The position numbers and the translations under genes were made by a program. The notes beneath the pieces are model-generated. The model had not been told where the DNA came from. It searched no databases and worked only from the letters and a program-made list of their open reading frames with translations. From NCBI GenBank assembly GCA_023228945.1, contig JALOAI010000011.1, forward strand, positions 62,001 through 126,000: a stretch of 64,000 bases of DNA, read 5' to 3'. Of the stretch, positions 43,329 through 53,200 are shown piece by piece. Numbering within the stretch: position 1 is the first letter of the stretch; the number at the start of each line of letters is the position of its first letter. The stretch comes from Pigmentiphaga sp. Lineage in GTDB: Bacteria > Pseudomonadota > Gammaproteobacteria > Burkholderiales > Burkholderiaceae_B.

Positions 43329-44860
43329 GTAAGACCCTCCAAACGATTGCGGTCCAGCCAGTCTTGCAGGGTGGCGGTGGCCGAGGCCGGCAAGTGCAAG
43401 CCCAGCTTGCTGCGCCGCCAGAGGATGTCGTCGGCGGTGCGGGCCCATTCGTGGCGGCGCAGATATTCGAGCTCGCGGACGTGCAGGCCGGGCAGGACGG
43501 CATCGCCGAGGTCGGCCCGGCCTTCGCAATGTGCCAGCAAGGTGTGCAGGCGGCTACCGTAGGCGCGCGCGTAACGGTGAAGCAGGGCGGCCGGCAGCCA
43601 GGGGTAGCGCTGGCCCTGCTGTTCGACCCAATCCCCAAAATGCAGCACATTGCGTACATGGGGGCCATTGGCCAGCAGGTTGTCGCCGCCAGGCAGCGGA
43701 GCCTGGCGCGTCCAGGCGCCTACGGTGTTGCCCAGTCGCGGCGCGAGGCGGTCGACCACGTCTTCGGCCAATTGGCGGAAGGTGGTGAGCTTGCCGCCGA
43801 GCACGTGGATCAGCGGCGGCGCGGCGGGCTGCCATTCGAGGAGATAGTCGCGGGTGGTGGCGCTGGCGCTGGCGGCGTGGTCGTCGAGCAGCGGCCGGAC
43901 GCCGGCATAGTGCCAGACTACGTCGGAAGGCGCGAGGCGGCGTTCGGCAAAGCGGTTGACGGCGTCGCACAGGTATTGGATTTCGGCGTCGTCGATGCCG
44001 ACCTTGGCGGGGTCGCCGGCGTAATCGACATCGGTGGTGCCGATCAGCGTGAAGTCGTGCTCGTAGGGGATGGCGAACACCACCCGCTCGTCGGGCTGCT
44101 GGAACAGGTAGGCATAATCATGGGCGAACAGGCGCGGTACCACGATGTGGCTGCCTTTGACCAGACGCAGGCTGCGGCCGGGTGGCAGCGGCACATCCGG
44201 CAGGCGGGTGGCCCAGGGGCCCGCGGCGTTGACGGCGGCGCGGGCCCGGACGCGCAGGGTCGTGCCGTTTGCGGCCCTGATCCCGGCCTGCCAGCCGTCG
44301 CCGCAGTCCGCCAGGTGCTCGACCCGATGCCGGGTGAGCACCTGGGCGCCGCGCTCGGCCGCGGCCATGGCGCACAGCACCACCAGCCGGGCGTCGTCGA
44401 CCCAGCCATCGGAATAGGCAAAACCGCGGCCGAAACGGGCCTGCAGCCCGCGGCCAGAGGGGTGTTTCGCCAGCGCCAGGCTTTCGGAGGCGGGCAGCAA
44501 GACGCGCCGGGCGAGATGGTCGTAGAGGAACAGGCCGCTGCGAATCAGCCAGGCCGGGCGCTGTTCGTGCCAGTGCGGCATGACGAAGCGCAACGGCCCC
44601 ATGATGTGGGGCGCGCTGCGCAGCAGCACCTCGCGCTCGCGCAGGGCTTTGCGCACCAGGCCGAATTCGTAGTTTTCGAGGTAGCGCAGCCCGCCATGGA
44701 TCAGCTTGGTCGAGGCCGAGGAGGTGTGGCTGGCGAGGTCGTGCTGCTCGCAGAGGATGACGCGCAGGCCCCGGCCCGCGGCATCGCGCGCGATACCCGC
44801 GCCGTTGATCCCGCCGCCGATAACCAGAAGATCGCAGTCGAACGTTGCTTGCGGCGACAC
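43325..44860 (-). CDS. glpD: Glycerol-3-phosphate dehydrogenase (aerobic, FAD)
   Basis: Membrane-associated flavoprotein oxidising glycerol-3-phosphate to dihydroxyacetone phosphate with quinone. The 511-aa product has the FAD Rossmann motif VIGGGINGAGIARDAAGRG (residues 13-31), SSASTKLIHGGLRYLENYEF, VNAAGPWA and the C-terminal DAO_C domain. It is first in the glpD-glpK pair. The 116-bp gap to yheT contains a small GCCGCG/CGCGGC stem only. Confidence 0.96.
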   Translation of the reverse strand: MSPQATFDCDLLVIGGGINGAGIARDAAGRGLRVILCEQHDLASHTSSASTKLIHGGLRYLENYEFGLVRKALREREVLLRSAPHIMGPLRFVMPHWHEQRPAWLIRSGLFLYDHLARRVLLPASESLALAKHPSGRGLQARFGRGFAYSDGWVDDARLVVLCAMAAAERGAQVLTRHRVEHLADCGDGWQAGIRAANGTTLRVRARAAVNAAGPWATRLPDVPLPPGRSLRLVKGSHIVVPRLFAHDYAYLFQQPDERVVFAIPYEHDFTLIGTTDVDYAGDPAKVGIDDAEIQYLCDAVNRFAERRLAPSDVVWHYAGVRPLLDDHAASASATTRDYLLEWQPAAPPLIHVLGGKLTTFRQLAEDVVDRLAPRLGNTVGAWTRQAPLPGGDNLLANGPHVRNVLHFGDWVEQQGQRYPWLPAALLHRYARAYGSRLHTLLAHCEGRADLGDAVLPGLHVRELEYLRRHEWARTADDILWRRSKLGLHLPASATATLQDWLDRNRLEGLT

Positions 44861-44976
44861 CGGAGCCTCCTGCCAAATGTACTGGGCGTTAGCGTATCAC
44901 CCTGACTTGCCGCGTGGTAGAGAGCCGCGGCTTCAGCGGCGCGGCCAGTTGTCTGGCGCGAGGCCCGCGCTGGCCG

Positions 44977-46158
44977 CTAATGCCCCGCGCCGAAGAACCG
45001 TTCGAGCCTGCGCGGCATCCAGTGCAGATGGCCGCGGAAACCGCCGGTGACGAAGGCGCCGTGGCCGCCGGTGGCGGGCTGGTGCAGCAAGACCTGGCGC
45101 GAGGCCTGGTGGGTGCCGGGCAGGCTGGCCTCGGGTACGAAAGGATCGTTGCGCGCGTTGAGCAGCAGCGTGGGGGTTTGGATGCGGCCCAGCCAGGGCA
45201 GGGCGCTGGCGCGCTGCCAGTAATCGGCCACGCCCGCGAAACCGTGTACCGGAGCGGTATAGGCGTCGTCGAATTCGTGGAGGTCGCGCGCGTGCGCGAC
45301 TCGCCAGGCATCGATGCTGCCCGGGAAGCGCTGCGCTTTCTGCAGAACCTTGGCTTTGAGCGTGCGCAAAAACAAACGGGTATAGACATGACGGTGCAGC
45401 AGGCCGCGGCCCAGGCGCTGGCCGCAGGCCGTCAGGTCGAGCGGCGCCGACACCGCCGCCGCGGCATGCAGACCGTGCCCGGAGTCGGCGTGCTCGCCCA
45501 GGAACTTGGCCAGCGCATTGCCGCCCAGGGAGACCCCGGCGGCGTGCCAGCGCGCCTGCGGCAGCCGTTCGCGCACGGTGCGCAGCAGAAAGGCGATTTC
45601 GTCGGTGTCGCCGGAATGATAGGCCCGCAGCAGCCGATTGGGCTGTTGCGAACAGCCCCGGAAGTGGGGTACGGCCACCACCCAGCCTCGGGCGCGAAAA
45701 TGATGGGCCAAAGCCTGGCAGGTGTGGCTGCCGCTGCAGCCTTCGAGACCGTGGAAGATCACCAGCGCCTTGCGGCTGAGCCGGGCCGGCCCGGCAGGCA
45801 GCAGCGCCTGCAGGCGGCCGGCGCCCAGACCTTGTGAAGCATGCTCCTGAAGCAGGGCGGCGGCATGGCCCGGTACGGCCCAATCGATATCGACGAAGTC
45901 GCCGTCGTCGGTATCGACGCGTTCGCGGGCAAAACTGATGTGTGGGCAGCGGGCGAGCCGTGCGCCCCAGATGGTTTCGGTATGCCCGTCGGGAAGCCAG
46001 AACGGCGTGGGGCAGGGCGACGCGTCGAACCTGGCGGCGGAGGACTCCGGCCGGCGCGGCGGGATGCTGCGTGCGGGAGAGGAAGCGGCCGCCGGCACAG
46101 TGGCGGCGCCGCCGGGCTCGGCCGGTGGTTGGCGCGCCGGGCCGGGGCTGGAGGTCAT
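44977..46158 (-). CDS. YheT-family alpha/beta hydrolase
   Basis: A 393-aa hydrolase of the YheT/EMB8 group (COG0429). The nucleophile elbow is GVSLGGNAL (about residue 221), preceded by the oxyanion-type motif HGLEGCSGSHT. The acid is in NARNDPFVP and the histidine in GGHGAFV. The first 45 residues are Pro/Ala/Ser-rich and probably disordered. Substrates of this family are unknown; lipid or ester hydrolysis is assumed. The gene precedes the zf-CHCC gene by 21 bases in map order on the same strand, so it is likely downstream in an ilvE transcript. Confidence 0.87.
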   Translation of the reverse strand: MTSSPGPARQPPAEPGGAATVPAAASSPARSIPPRRPESSAARFDASPCPTPFWLPDGHTETIWGARLARCPHISFARERVDTDDGDFVDIDWAVPGHAAALLQEHASQGLGAGRLQALLPAGPARLSRKALVIFHGLEGCSGSHTCQALAHHFRARGWVVAVPHFRGCSQQPNRLLRAYHSGDTDEIAFLLRTVRERLPQARWHAAGVSLGGNALAKFLGEHADSGHGLHAAAAVSAPLDLTACGQRLGRGLLHRHVYTRLFLRTLKAKVLQKAQRFPGSIDAWRVAHARDLHEFDDAYTAPVHGFAGVADYWQRASALPWLGRIQTPTLLLNARNDPFVPEASLPGTHQASRQVLLHQPATGGHGAFVTGGFRGHLHWMPRRLERFFGAGH

Positions 46159-46179
46159 GCTGGATACCGGTAAACGGAC

Positions 46180-46398
46180 TCAGTGCCCGCCAACGCGCGC
46201 TCCCGGCTTGAGCCGATAGAGGCTGCCGCAATACGGACATTGGGCGCTGCCGGAGGTGGCGACGTCGAGGTAGACCTTGGGATGCAGGTTCCAGACCGGG
46301 GTGTGGGGCCCCGGGCAGGAAACCGGCAGATCGTGGGCCTCGACTTCGTAGACCGGATGGGCCGGGGCGGTATCAGTGGCGGGAGCGGTGGCGGACAT
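46180..46398 (-). CDS. Small zf-CHCC zinc-finger protein
   Basis: A 72-aa protein of the zf-CHCC family (PF10276, related to the mitochondrial complex I subunit NDUFS6). The ligands C28, H32 (or H39), C54 and C57 are visible in SCPGPHTPVWNLHP and CPYCGSLYRL. Its bacterial role is not established. It starts 9 bases after the ilvE stop; this neighbourhood is common in Bordetella-like genomes. Confidence 0.88.
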   Translation of the reverse strand: MSATAPATDTAPAHPVYEVEAHDLPVSCPGPHTPVWNLHPKVYLDVATSGSAQCPYCGSLYRLKPGARVGGH

Positions 46399-46407
46399 GT
46401 CGCGTAA

Positions 46408-47328
46408 TCAGACCTTGGTGAGCCAGTGGTGGTACTTGGGATTGCGGCCATTGACCACGTCGAAAAACGCCTTTTGCAGTTTTTCGGTGACGGGACCGCG
46501 GCTGCCCACGCCGATGCGGCGGTTGTCGAGCTCGCGGATGGGCGTGACTTCGGCCGCCGTGCCGGTAAAAAAGGCTTCGTCGGCGATGTAGAGGTCGTCG
46601 CGGGTGAGGCGGCGGGTATGAACCTTAAAGCCTAGATCGGCGGCCAGGGTATGCACCGTGGAGCGCGTGATGCCGGTGAGCGCGGAGGCGATCTCGGGCT
46701 CGTAAATCACGCCGTCGTGCACGATGAAGAGGTTCTCGCCGGCGCCTTCGGCCACGAAACCATCGGTGTCGAGCAGCAGGGCTTCGTCGTAGCCGTCTTG
46801 CGTGGCCTCGAGGTTGGCGATGATGGAGTTGGCGTAGGTGCTGGAAACCTTGGCGCGCGGCATCGTAACGTTGACGTGCTGGCGCTGGTAGGACGAGGTT
46901 TTGACCCGGATGCCTTTTTCCATGCCTTCTTCGCCCAGGTAGGCGCCCCAGGGCCAGGCGGCGATGGATACGTGCACCTTGGCGCCGCGCGGCGAGACGC
47001 CCATTTTCTCGGAACCGTAGAAGGCGATGGGCCGGATGTAGCAGGACTCGAGCTGGTTGGCGCGCACCGTTTCGAGGTGGGCCTGGTTGATCTGCTCTTG
47101 CGTGTACGGCATCGGCATCATGTAGATGTGGGCCGAACGGAACAGGCGCTGGGTGTGCTCTTGCAGGCGGAAGATCGCGGTGCCGATTTCGGTGTCGTAG
47201 GCGCGCACGCCTTCGAAGACCGACAACCCGTAGTGCAGCGAATGCGTGAGTACGTGGATGTTCGCTTCGCGCCAGGGAACCAGTGCGCCATCGAACCAGA
47301 TGAAGCCGTCGCGATCAGCCATCGACAT
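46408..47328 (-). CDS. ilvE: Branched-chain amino-acid aminotransferase
   Basis: PLP-dependent class IV aminotransferase carrying out the last step of Val/Leu/Ile synthesis. The 306-aa product has the N-terminal FDGALVPWREANIHVLTHSLHYG. The Schiff-base lysine is in MPRAKVSSTYANS (about residue 157), and the class IV signature EGAGENLFIVHDGVIYEPEIASALTGITR is complete. It heads the ilvE-zf-CHCC-yheT run. The branched-chain genes are thus spread over at least four separate transcripts in this window. Confidence 0.96.
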   Translation of the reverse strand: MSMADRDGFIWFDGALVPWREANIHVLTHSLHYGLSVFEGVRAYDTEIGTAIFRLQEHTQRLFRSAHIYMMPMPYTQEQINQAHLETVRANQLESCYIRPIAFYGSEKMGVSPRGAKVHVSIAAWPWGAYLGEEGMEKGIRVKTSSYQRQHVNVTMPRAKVSSTYANSIIANLEATQDGYDEALLLDTDGFVAEGAGENLFIVHDGVIYEPEIASALTGITRSTVHTLAADLGFKVHTRRLTRDDLYIADEAFFTGTAAEVTPIRELDNRRIGVGSRGPVTEKLQKAFFDVVNGRNPKYHHWLTKV

Positions 47329-47426
47329 GATGTGAGTCCTTAGGTGGGGAGTCGGATTTCGGGAAACTGTCCATTATACGGGGCCGCGCCGCCAAGTGGG
47401 TGGCGCCCGGGGCCGGGCCCCGGGGA

Positions 47427-50186
47427 TCAGCCGAAGAGATGGCGCCAGAGTTCGCCAACCGTGGCGCGCTCGGGGGTGTAGCGATCAGCGGCGACGCGGG
47501 CCTTGTCGGCGCCCTGCAGGCGCAGCGCATGCTGTTCGCGGCGCAGCGTGCGATAGGCGTCGGCGGTTTGCGTGGCCAGCTCGGTGGGGATCAGGCCCGC
47601 GACCCCCGCCAGCCGCAGCAGGGCGATGTTGCCCAGATTGTCCAGCAATTCGGGATGCCGGCGGGCGTGCAGCAGCACCAGGTATTGGGTGATGAACTCG
47701 ATATCGACCATGCCGCCGCGATCGTGTTTGAGATCGAACAGCGGCGTAGGGTTGGGATGGCCGGCGCTGATGCGTTCGCGCATGGCGATCACCTCGCTGG
47801 CCAGGGTCGCGGGGTCGCGCGCCTTGAGCAGAACCGTGCGGCGGATGTGTTCGAAGCGCTCGCCCAGGCGGGCGTCGCCGGCGGCGAAGCGCGCGCGGGT
47901 CAGGGCCTGGTGCTCCCAGGTCCAGGCGCTTTCGCGCTGATAGCGCTCGAAGGCGTCGATCGAGGCCGCCACCAGGCCCGCATCGCCATCTGGCCGCAGC
48001 CGCAGATCGACTTCGTACAGCCGGCCCGACGAAGTCATGGAGTTGAGCCAGGAGACGATGCGGCGCGCATAGCGAACGTAGGTTTCGCCGTCGTGGCCGT
48101 TGTCGTCGAACAGGAAAACGAGATCCAGGTCGGATTCGTAGCCGAGCTCTTTGCCGCCCAGCTTGCCATAGGCGATGATGGCGAAAGGCGGCGGGTCGAT
48201 ACGGCCGCGTGACACCTGCGGCCACACCCGTTTCAGGGTTTGTTCCAGCATCAGGTCGGCCAGCAGCGAGAGGTAGTCGCCCACGGCTTCGACGGTAAGG
48301 TCGGCCTCGAGATCCTGGGCCAGCACATTGAAGCTCACCTGGCGCTGGGTGTCTCGCATCAGGTTCATCTGGCGTTCGATATCGAAGGTGCCGTCGGGCA
48401 GCAGGCAGCGGTCGAGGTCGGCGGAGAGCTGGCGCCCGGTCTGCTCCAGGTCCGGCGGCTCCATCAGCGAATGCCAGTCGATCAGGCTGTCGAGCAGCAG
48501 CGGATTGCGAATCAGGTATTGCGCCACCCATTCGCTGGACGCCATCATGCGGGCCACGCGCGCCAAGGTTTGCGGATACTCGGCAAGCAGACTGAGGTAG
48601 ACCCGTCGCTGGGCGATATGCTCGACCATGTCGAGCAAACGCTTGAGTGCGACGGCCGGAGTGCGGGTGGTTTGCGCCGCCGCCACCATGGCGGGCAGCA
48701 GGGCGTCGAGGCGGGTGCGGCTGGAGTCGGGCAGGCCGCGGATACGCGGGCTATCCAGCAGCCCGTCGACCCGCCGCAGCAACTCGTCGGCTTCGTCGGG
48801 CATGGCGTCGCGGATGCGTTCGTGCAGGCTTTCCTGGGGCGCCGCCGCCGGCTCGGGCACGGCGGTTCCGGCGCGCTGCAGGCCTGCCAGGCGGAAGACA
48901 TCATGGAATGTGGCCTCGACGAACTGGCGGTGCTCGCGCAATTGCCGCCGCAGTTGATCGGCGTCCGCCAGCCCCAGGGCGCGGGCCAAGGCCTGCTGGT
49001 GGGCCGGCTGGCGCGGCAGCAGATGGGTCTGCTGATCGTCGCGATATTGCAGAAAATGCTCGACCCGGCGCAAAAAACGATAGGCGGCTTCGAGCCGTTC
49101 GCCTTCGGCCGGTTGTATCAGGCCGGCGGCGACCTCTGCGCGCAAGGCTTCGAGCAGATTGGCGGTTTGCAGCGCCGGCATCCTGCCTCCGCGCACCAAC
49201 TGGCCCAATTGCACGATGAATTCGATCTCGCGGATGCCGCCTTCGCCCAGCTTGATGTTGTCGGCCGGTACCGGATCGGGCCGCAGACAACCCAGCGAAC
49301 GCCGGTTCCAGTCGTCCCGAATGCGTTCGCGCAGGCCGCGCAGCGCGGCGATGGCGTCGAAGTCGAAATATTTGCGATAGACAAAGGGGCGGCGCAGCGC
49401 CTCGACTTGCTCGAGCTGGGCCAGTGGCTGGCTGCCTTCGAAGGCGCGGGCCGGCAGCCAGCGGGCCTTTAGCCACGCATAGCGTTCCCATTCGCGGCCC
49501 TGGCTGACCAGGTAATGTTCCAAGGCATCCAGGCTCCAGGCCAGCGGGCCCGAGTCGCCGTCGGGCCGCAGCCGCAGATCGGTGCGAAAGACGTGGCCGT
49601 TGGCGTCGATTTCGCTGATCATGGGCATCAGCCGCCGCGTGAGGCGGGCATAGAACTCGTGATGCGAGAGCGGCCGCCGGCCGTCGGTATCGCCTTCGTC
49701 GCCGTAGAGCATGATAAGGTCGATGTCGGACGACACGTTGAGTTCGCGTCCGCCCAGCTTGCCCATGCCGAGTATCAGGAGTTCCTGCGGCGCGCCGTCG
49801 GCATCGCGTGGAACGCCATGCGCCTCGGCCAGGGCCGTGGCCACCGAGCGATAAGCCGTGGCCACGGCGAGGTCGGCCAGGCTCGACATGGCGTCCATCA
49901 CCTCTTCCAGCGGCGCCGCGCCGGCCAGGTCGCGCACCATCACGGTGCTGAAAACACGCTGGCGCAGCTTGCGCAAGGCCGCGCGGCAGGACTCGTCGGC
50001 GACGGGCGGCTCGTTGGGGCGGATGCCGAGCTCGGCCAGCCACTCGTGCAGGCGGCTCTCGTTTATCGGTCGCAGGGCATCCTGCGCCAGGCCGTCGGCC
50101 AGCTCGGGCCGGGTATTCAGGTGCAGCCTGAGATAGTCCGACCACGCCAGGGCGGGCTGCAGGATCTCGGGATATGGGGCTGGCAT
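47427..50186 (-). CDS. glnE: Bifunctional glutamine synthetase adenylyltransferase/adenylyl-removing enzyme
   Basis: Controls glutamine synthetase by adding or removing AMP in response to PII. At 919 aa it is full length. Two nucleotidyltransferase domains are visible, each with the metal-binding G-G/S-D-x-D pattern: LGGRELNVSSDIDLIMLYGDEG (about residue 180, adenylyl-removing half) and LGGKELGYESDLDLVFLFDDNGH (about residue 680, adenylyltransferase half), each followed by a GlnD-like PII-uridylyl domain. It is divergent from yhdP across 62 bp. Confidence 0.95.
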   Translation of the reverse strand: MPAPYPEILQPALAWSDYLRLHLNTRPELADGLAQDALRPINESRLHEWLAELGIRPNEPPVADESCRAALRKLRQRVFSTVMVRDLAGAAPLEEVMDAMSSLADLAVATAYRSVATALAEAHGVPRDADGAPQELLILGMGKLGGRELNVSSDIDLIMLYGDEGDTDGRRPLSHHEFYARLTRRLMPMISEIDANGHVFRTDLRLRPDGDSGPLAWSLDALEHYLVSQGREWERYAWLKARWLPARAFEGSQPLAQLEQVEALRRPFVYRKYFDFDAIAALRGLRERIRDDWNRRSLGCLRPDPVPADNIKLGEGGIREIEFIVQLGQLVRGGRMPALQTANLLEALRAEVAAGLIQPAEGERLEAAYRFLRRVEHFLQYRDDQQTHLLPRQPAHQQALARALGLADADQLRRQLREHRQFVEATFHDVFRLAGLQRAGTAVPEPAAAPQESLHERIRDAMPDEADELLRRVDGLLDSPRIRGLPDSSRTRLDALLPAMVAAAQTTRTPAVALKRLLDMVEHIAQRRVYLSLLAEYPQTLARVARMMASSEWVAQYLIRNPLLLDSLIDWHSLMEPPDLEQTGRQLSADLDRCLLPDGTFDIERQMNLMRDTQRQVSFNVLAQDLEADLTVEAVGDYLSLLADLMLEQTLKRVWPQVSRGRIDPPPFAIIAYGKLGGKELGYESDLDLVFLFDDNGHDGETYVRYARRIVSWLNSMTSSGRLYEVDLRLRPDGDAGLVAASIDAFERYQRESAWTWEHQALTRARFAAGDARLGERFEHIRRTVLLKARDPATLASEVIAMRERISAGHPNPTPLFDLKHDRGGMVDIEFITQYLVLLHARRHPELLDNLGNIALLRLAGVAGLIPTELATQTADAYRTLRREQHALRLQGADKARVAADRYTPERATVGELWRHLFG

Positions 50187-50248
50187 AGGGCCTCGAGCGG
50201 GGGGAGGGGAGCGCCAAATCAGGTATAAAGCTTAACCGATCGACGTCA

Positions 50249-53200
50249 TTGACCAAGAAGCCCGCCGTGCGTTTTGCCGTTCCCGTCGTCCTGTTTCGTG
50301 GCCTGGCCGCGGTGCTGGTGGTGCTGTACTTCGTACTCGCCGCGGTCATCCTGGGGCTGCGATACCTCGTCCTGCCGAATATCGACGATTACCGCGATCG
50401 CATCGAAACCCGGATCAGCGCGGCGGTGGGGGCCCCCGTCTCCATCGGCCGCATCGAGGCCGATTGGTATCGGCTCAATCCTCAACTGACGCTGCTCGAG
50501 ACCTCCATCCGTTCCGAGCATGGTGGCGCGGCGCTCGAGCTGCCGCGCGTGGCGGCCCGCCTGTCCTGGGCGACCCTGCTCACCGGCCGTCCGGAGCTGC
50601 TGCAACTGAGTATCGAACGGCCATATCTGTCGCTGCGGCGGGACGCGCGCGGCATGGTCCACGTGGCGGATTTTCCCCTGCTTGCCTTCACGACGCCGCA
50701 GCCGCGCGGCAAGCCCGACCGCGACGAGAACGACGAGGGCAAACGGCAGGCGTGGGCCGAGGCGGATCATCCGGTGGCGCGTTGGCTGCTGGCGCAGCCC
50801 GACATCCGGATCATGGACGCTCGTCTCGACTGGCGGGATGAAACCGGCGAGCTGCCCGCATTCCATATTCCCGATGTCGACTTGCAACTGCAGTCGCGCC
50901 GCCTGGGTACCTCCCGCTTCGTCGTGGCGGTGCCCGACACCTTCCAGGGCGGCCGCCAGTGGCTGATGCAGGCCGAGTGGCAGCGCAGCTTGCTGGAACA
51001 GGGCGAGCACGGCCTGGAGTGGGGCAATTGGCACGGTCGCGTGTTCGTCTCCGCCGAGGAAGTCGACCTGCCGCGGCTGCGGCCCTGGCTGGGCGACTTC
51101 GTGCCCGACGAACTCGCCGGCGTGGCCGCCGGCCGCGCCTGGTTCGATTTCCACCACGGCCGTTGGCGTGGATGGCTGGCCGATATCGCGGTGCGCAACG
51201 CCCGTGGCCGGATCGAAGCGGATGGCGAAGCCCTGGCGTTCAGCGCGGCCGGTGTCCGGCTCGCCCGCGACGAAGACGGCGGCGTGCGGGCCGGAGGATT
51301 CTTGCGGGACGCCTTGTTCTATCTGCCGGGAGTCTTCGAGGCGCCGGTGGCTCCGGTCCAGGAACTGCGAGGCACGGTGGCGCACGACGCGGGATCGCGT
51401 TGGCAATGGTCCGACGTCTTCGTCCGCGCGGGCGAAGCCGGACAGCAGGCGACTCTGACCGGCAGCGGCTCCTGGCAACCGCAAGCGGGACTTCGTTGGG
51501 GCGCCATCGATCTGATGGGGCGTATCGAGCAGGCCGATGCCGGCGCCGTGGCGCGCTGGATGCCGCTGGCAGTAGACGCCGACGTACGCGAGTGGTTGAG
51601 GCTGGGATTGCGGGCCGGCGAGATCGCGGGGGCCGAGGTGCGTCTGGCCGGCGACCTTCAAGGCTTCCCTTATGCGGGCTCCGAGCGCGAGCGCGGCGAG
51701 TTTCGTATCGAAGGCGACGTGCACGGCGTGGCCATCGACCTGGAGCCCGATGTGGAGCCCGGCTGGCCCCTGATCACGGGGCTGCGGGCCCGCTTGACCA
51801 TAGATCGCGATCATCTGGGGGCCGATATCGCGGGCGGCGAGATCCGGGTGGGCCAGAACAGCGCGATCCAGATCGGCGCCACCCGCCTCGACATTTCCGA
51901 TATGGAAGATGAGGCGAAGGTCGACGTCGTGGCGGCTACCCAGGGCGACGCGGAATCCTACCTGGCCTATTTGCGTCAGTCGCCACTGGCCGACCAAACC
52001 GCCGGTTCCTTGGGTGCGGCGCGGATCGATGGCTCCCTGGAGGTGCCGCTGCGCGTCCGGGTACGGCTGAACGACGGCGACACCAGCGTCGAAGGGCGAG
52101 TGCGGGCGGAGGGCAATACGGTGCTGCTGCCCGGTTGGGCGGCGCCGGTGACCGGCATGCGCGGCGAGGTACGCTTTACCGAGTCTCGGGTCGAGTTCTC
52201 GGGTCTGCGCGGACGCTGGCTGGGCGGCGAATTGCGGGTCAGCGGCAGGAGTGGCGCCGACGGCGCCGCCGAAGCCGAATTCCAGGGGCAGCTCTCGATC
52301 GCCGCCTTGCGGGAGCTCTGGCCTTCTCCGGCATGGGAGCGCCTGCGGGGCCAGCTACCGTATCGCGGCTCGTGGCGCATGCGCCGTGATGGCGGCGAGT
52401 CGCTCGCCGTGTCGTCGGATCTGGCCGGGCTGGCGCTCGATTTTCCGGCTCCGCTGCATAAAACCGCCAGCCAGACCTGGCCGGTGCGAGCCCAATGGGA
52501 GCGCACACACGGCGCGTCGGGAGGGCAGTGGCGGATCACGGCGGCCGATCGCTGGCAGTTGCTCGCGGCCTGGCCGCAGGATGCCGAGCCAGGCTCCTTG
52601 CCGCCGCGGCTGGCCTTCGGCATGCCGGCGCCACTGGATTTACCCGCGCAAGGCTGGCATCTGCGATTCGCCACCGAGGCCGTCAATCTCGACGACTGGC
52701 GCGAGGTGCTGGCCGGCTTCGCCCAGCCCGCGTCCACGTCCAAGCCGTCGACTTCCGCGCGCCGGGCGGTGGCGGGGCAGGCTCCGCGCCGGGCTGTCGG
52801 GCTTGCCGCCTTGCCGTGGACTGGGCTGCCATTGCCGCTCAAGATCGATGTTCAGGCCCAACGTCTGACCGCCCTGGACCAATTATGGGCGCCGATGCAG
52901 CTGGCCTTCGAGATCACCCGCAACGATGTGCTGCGGCTGCGGTTCGATGCCGATGCCGTGAGCGGCTGGATAGGCTGGAGGCCAAGTTCGGCGGCCGGGC
53001 CCGCCCGGTTGGAAATGAACTTCGACCGGCTTTTGCTGCCGCGCCGCGAGCAGCCGGCGGGCAGCGCAGGTCTCCAGCCCGCGACGGCGCCCGCCGCGGC
53101 CGGGCCGCACGATGCCGTTGAGCCCTGGGCCGATCCGGCGCGCTGGCCTTTCGTGGACGTCAACGTCGCCGATCTCCGCTGGGGCGACATCGCTTTGGGG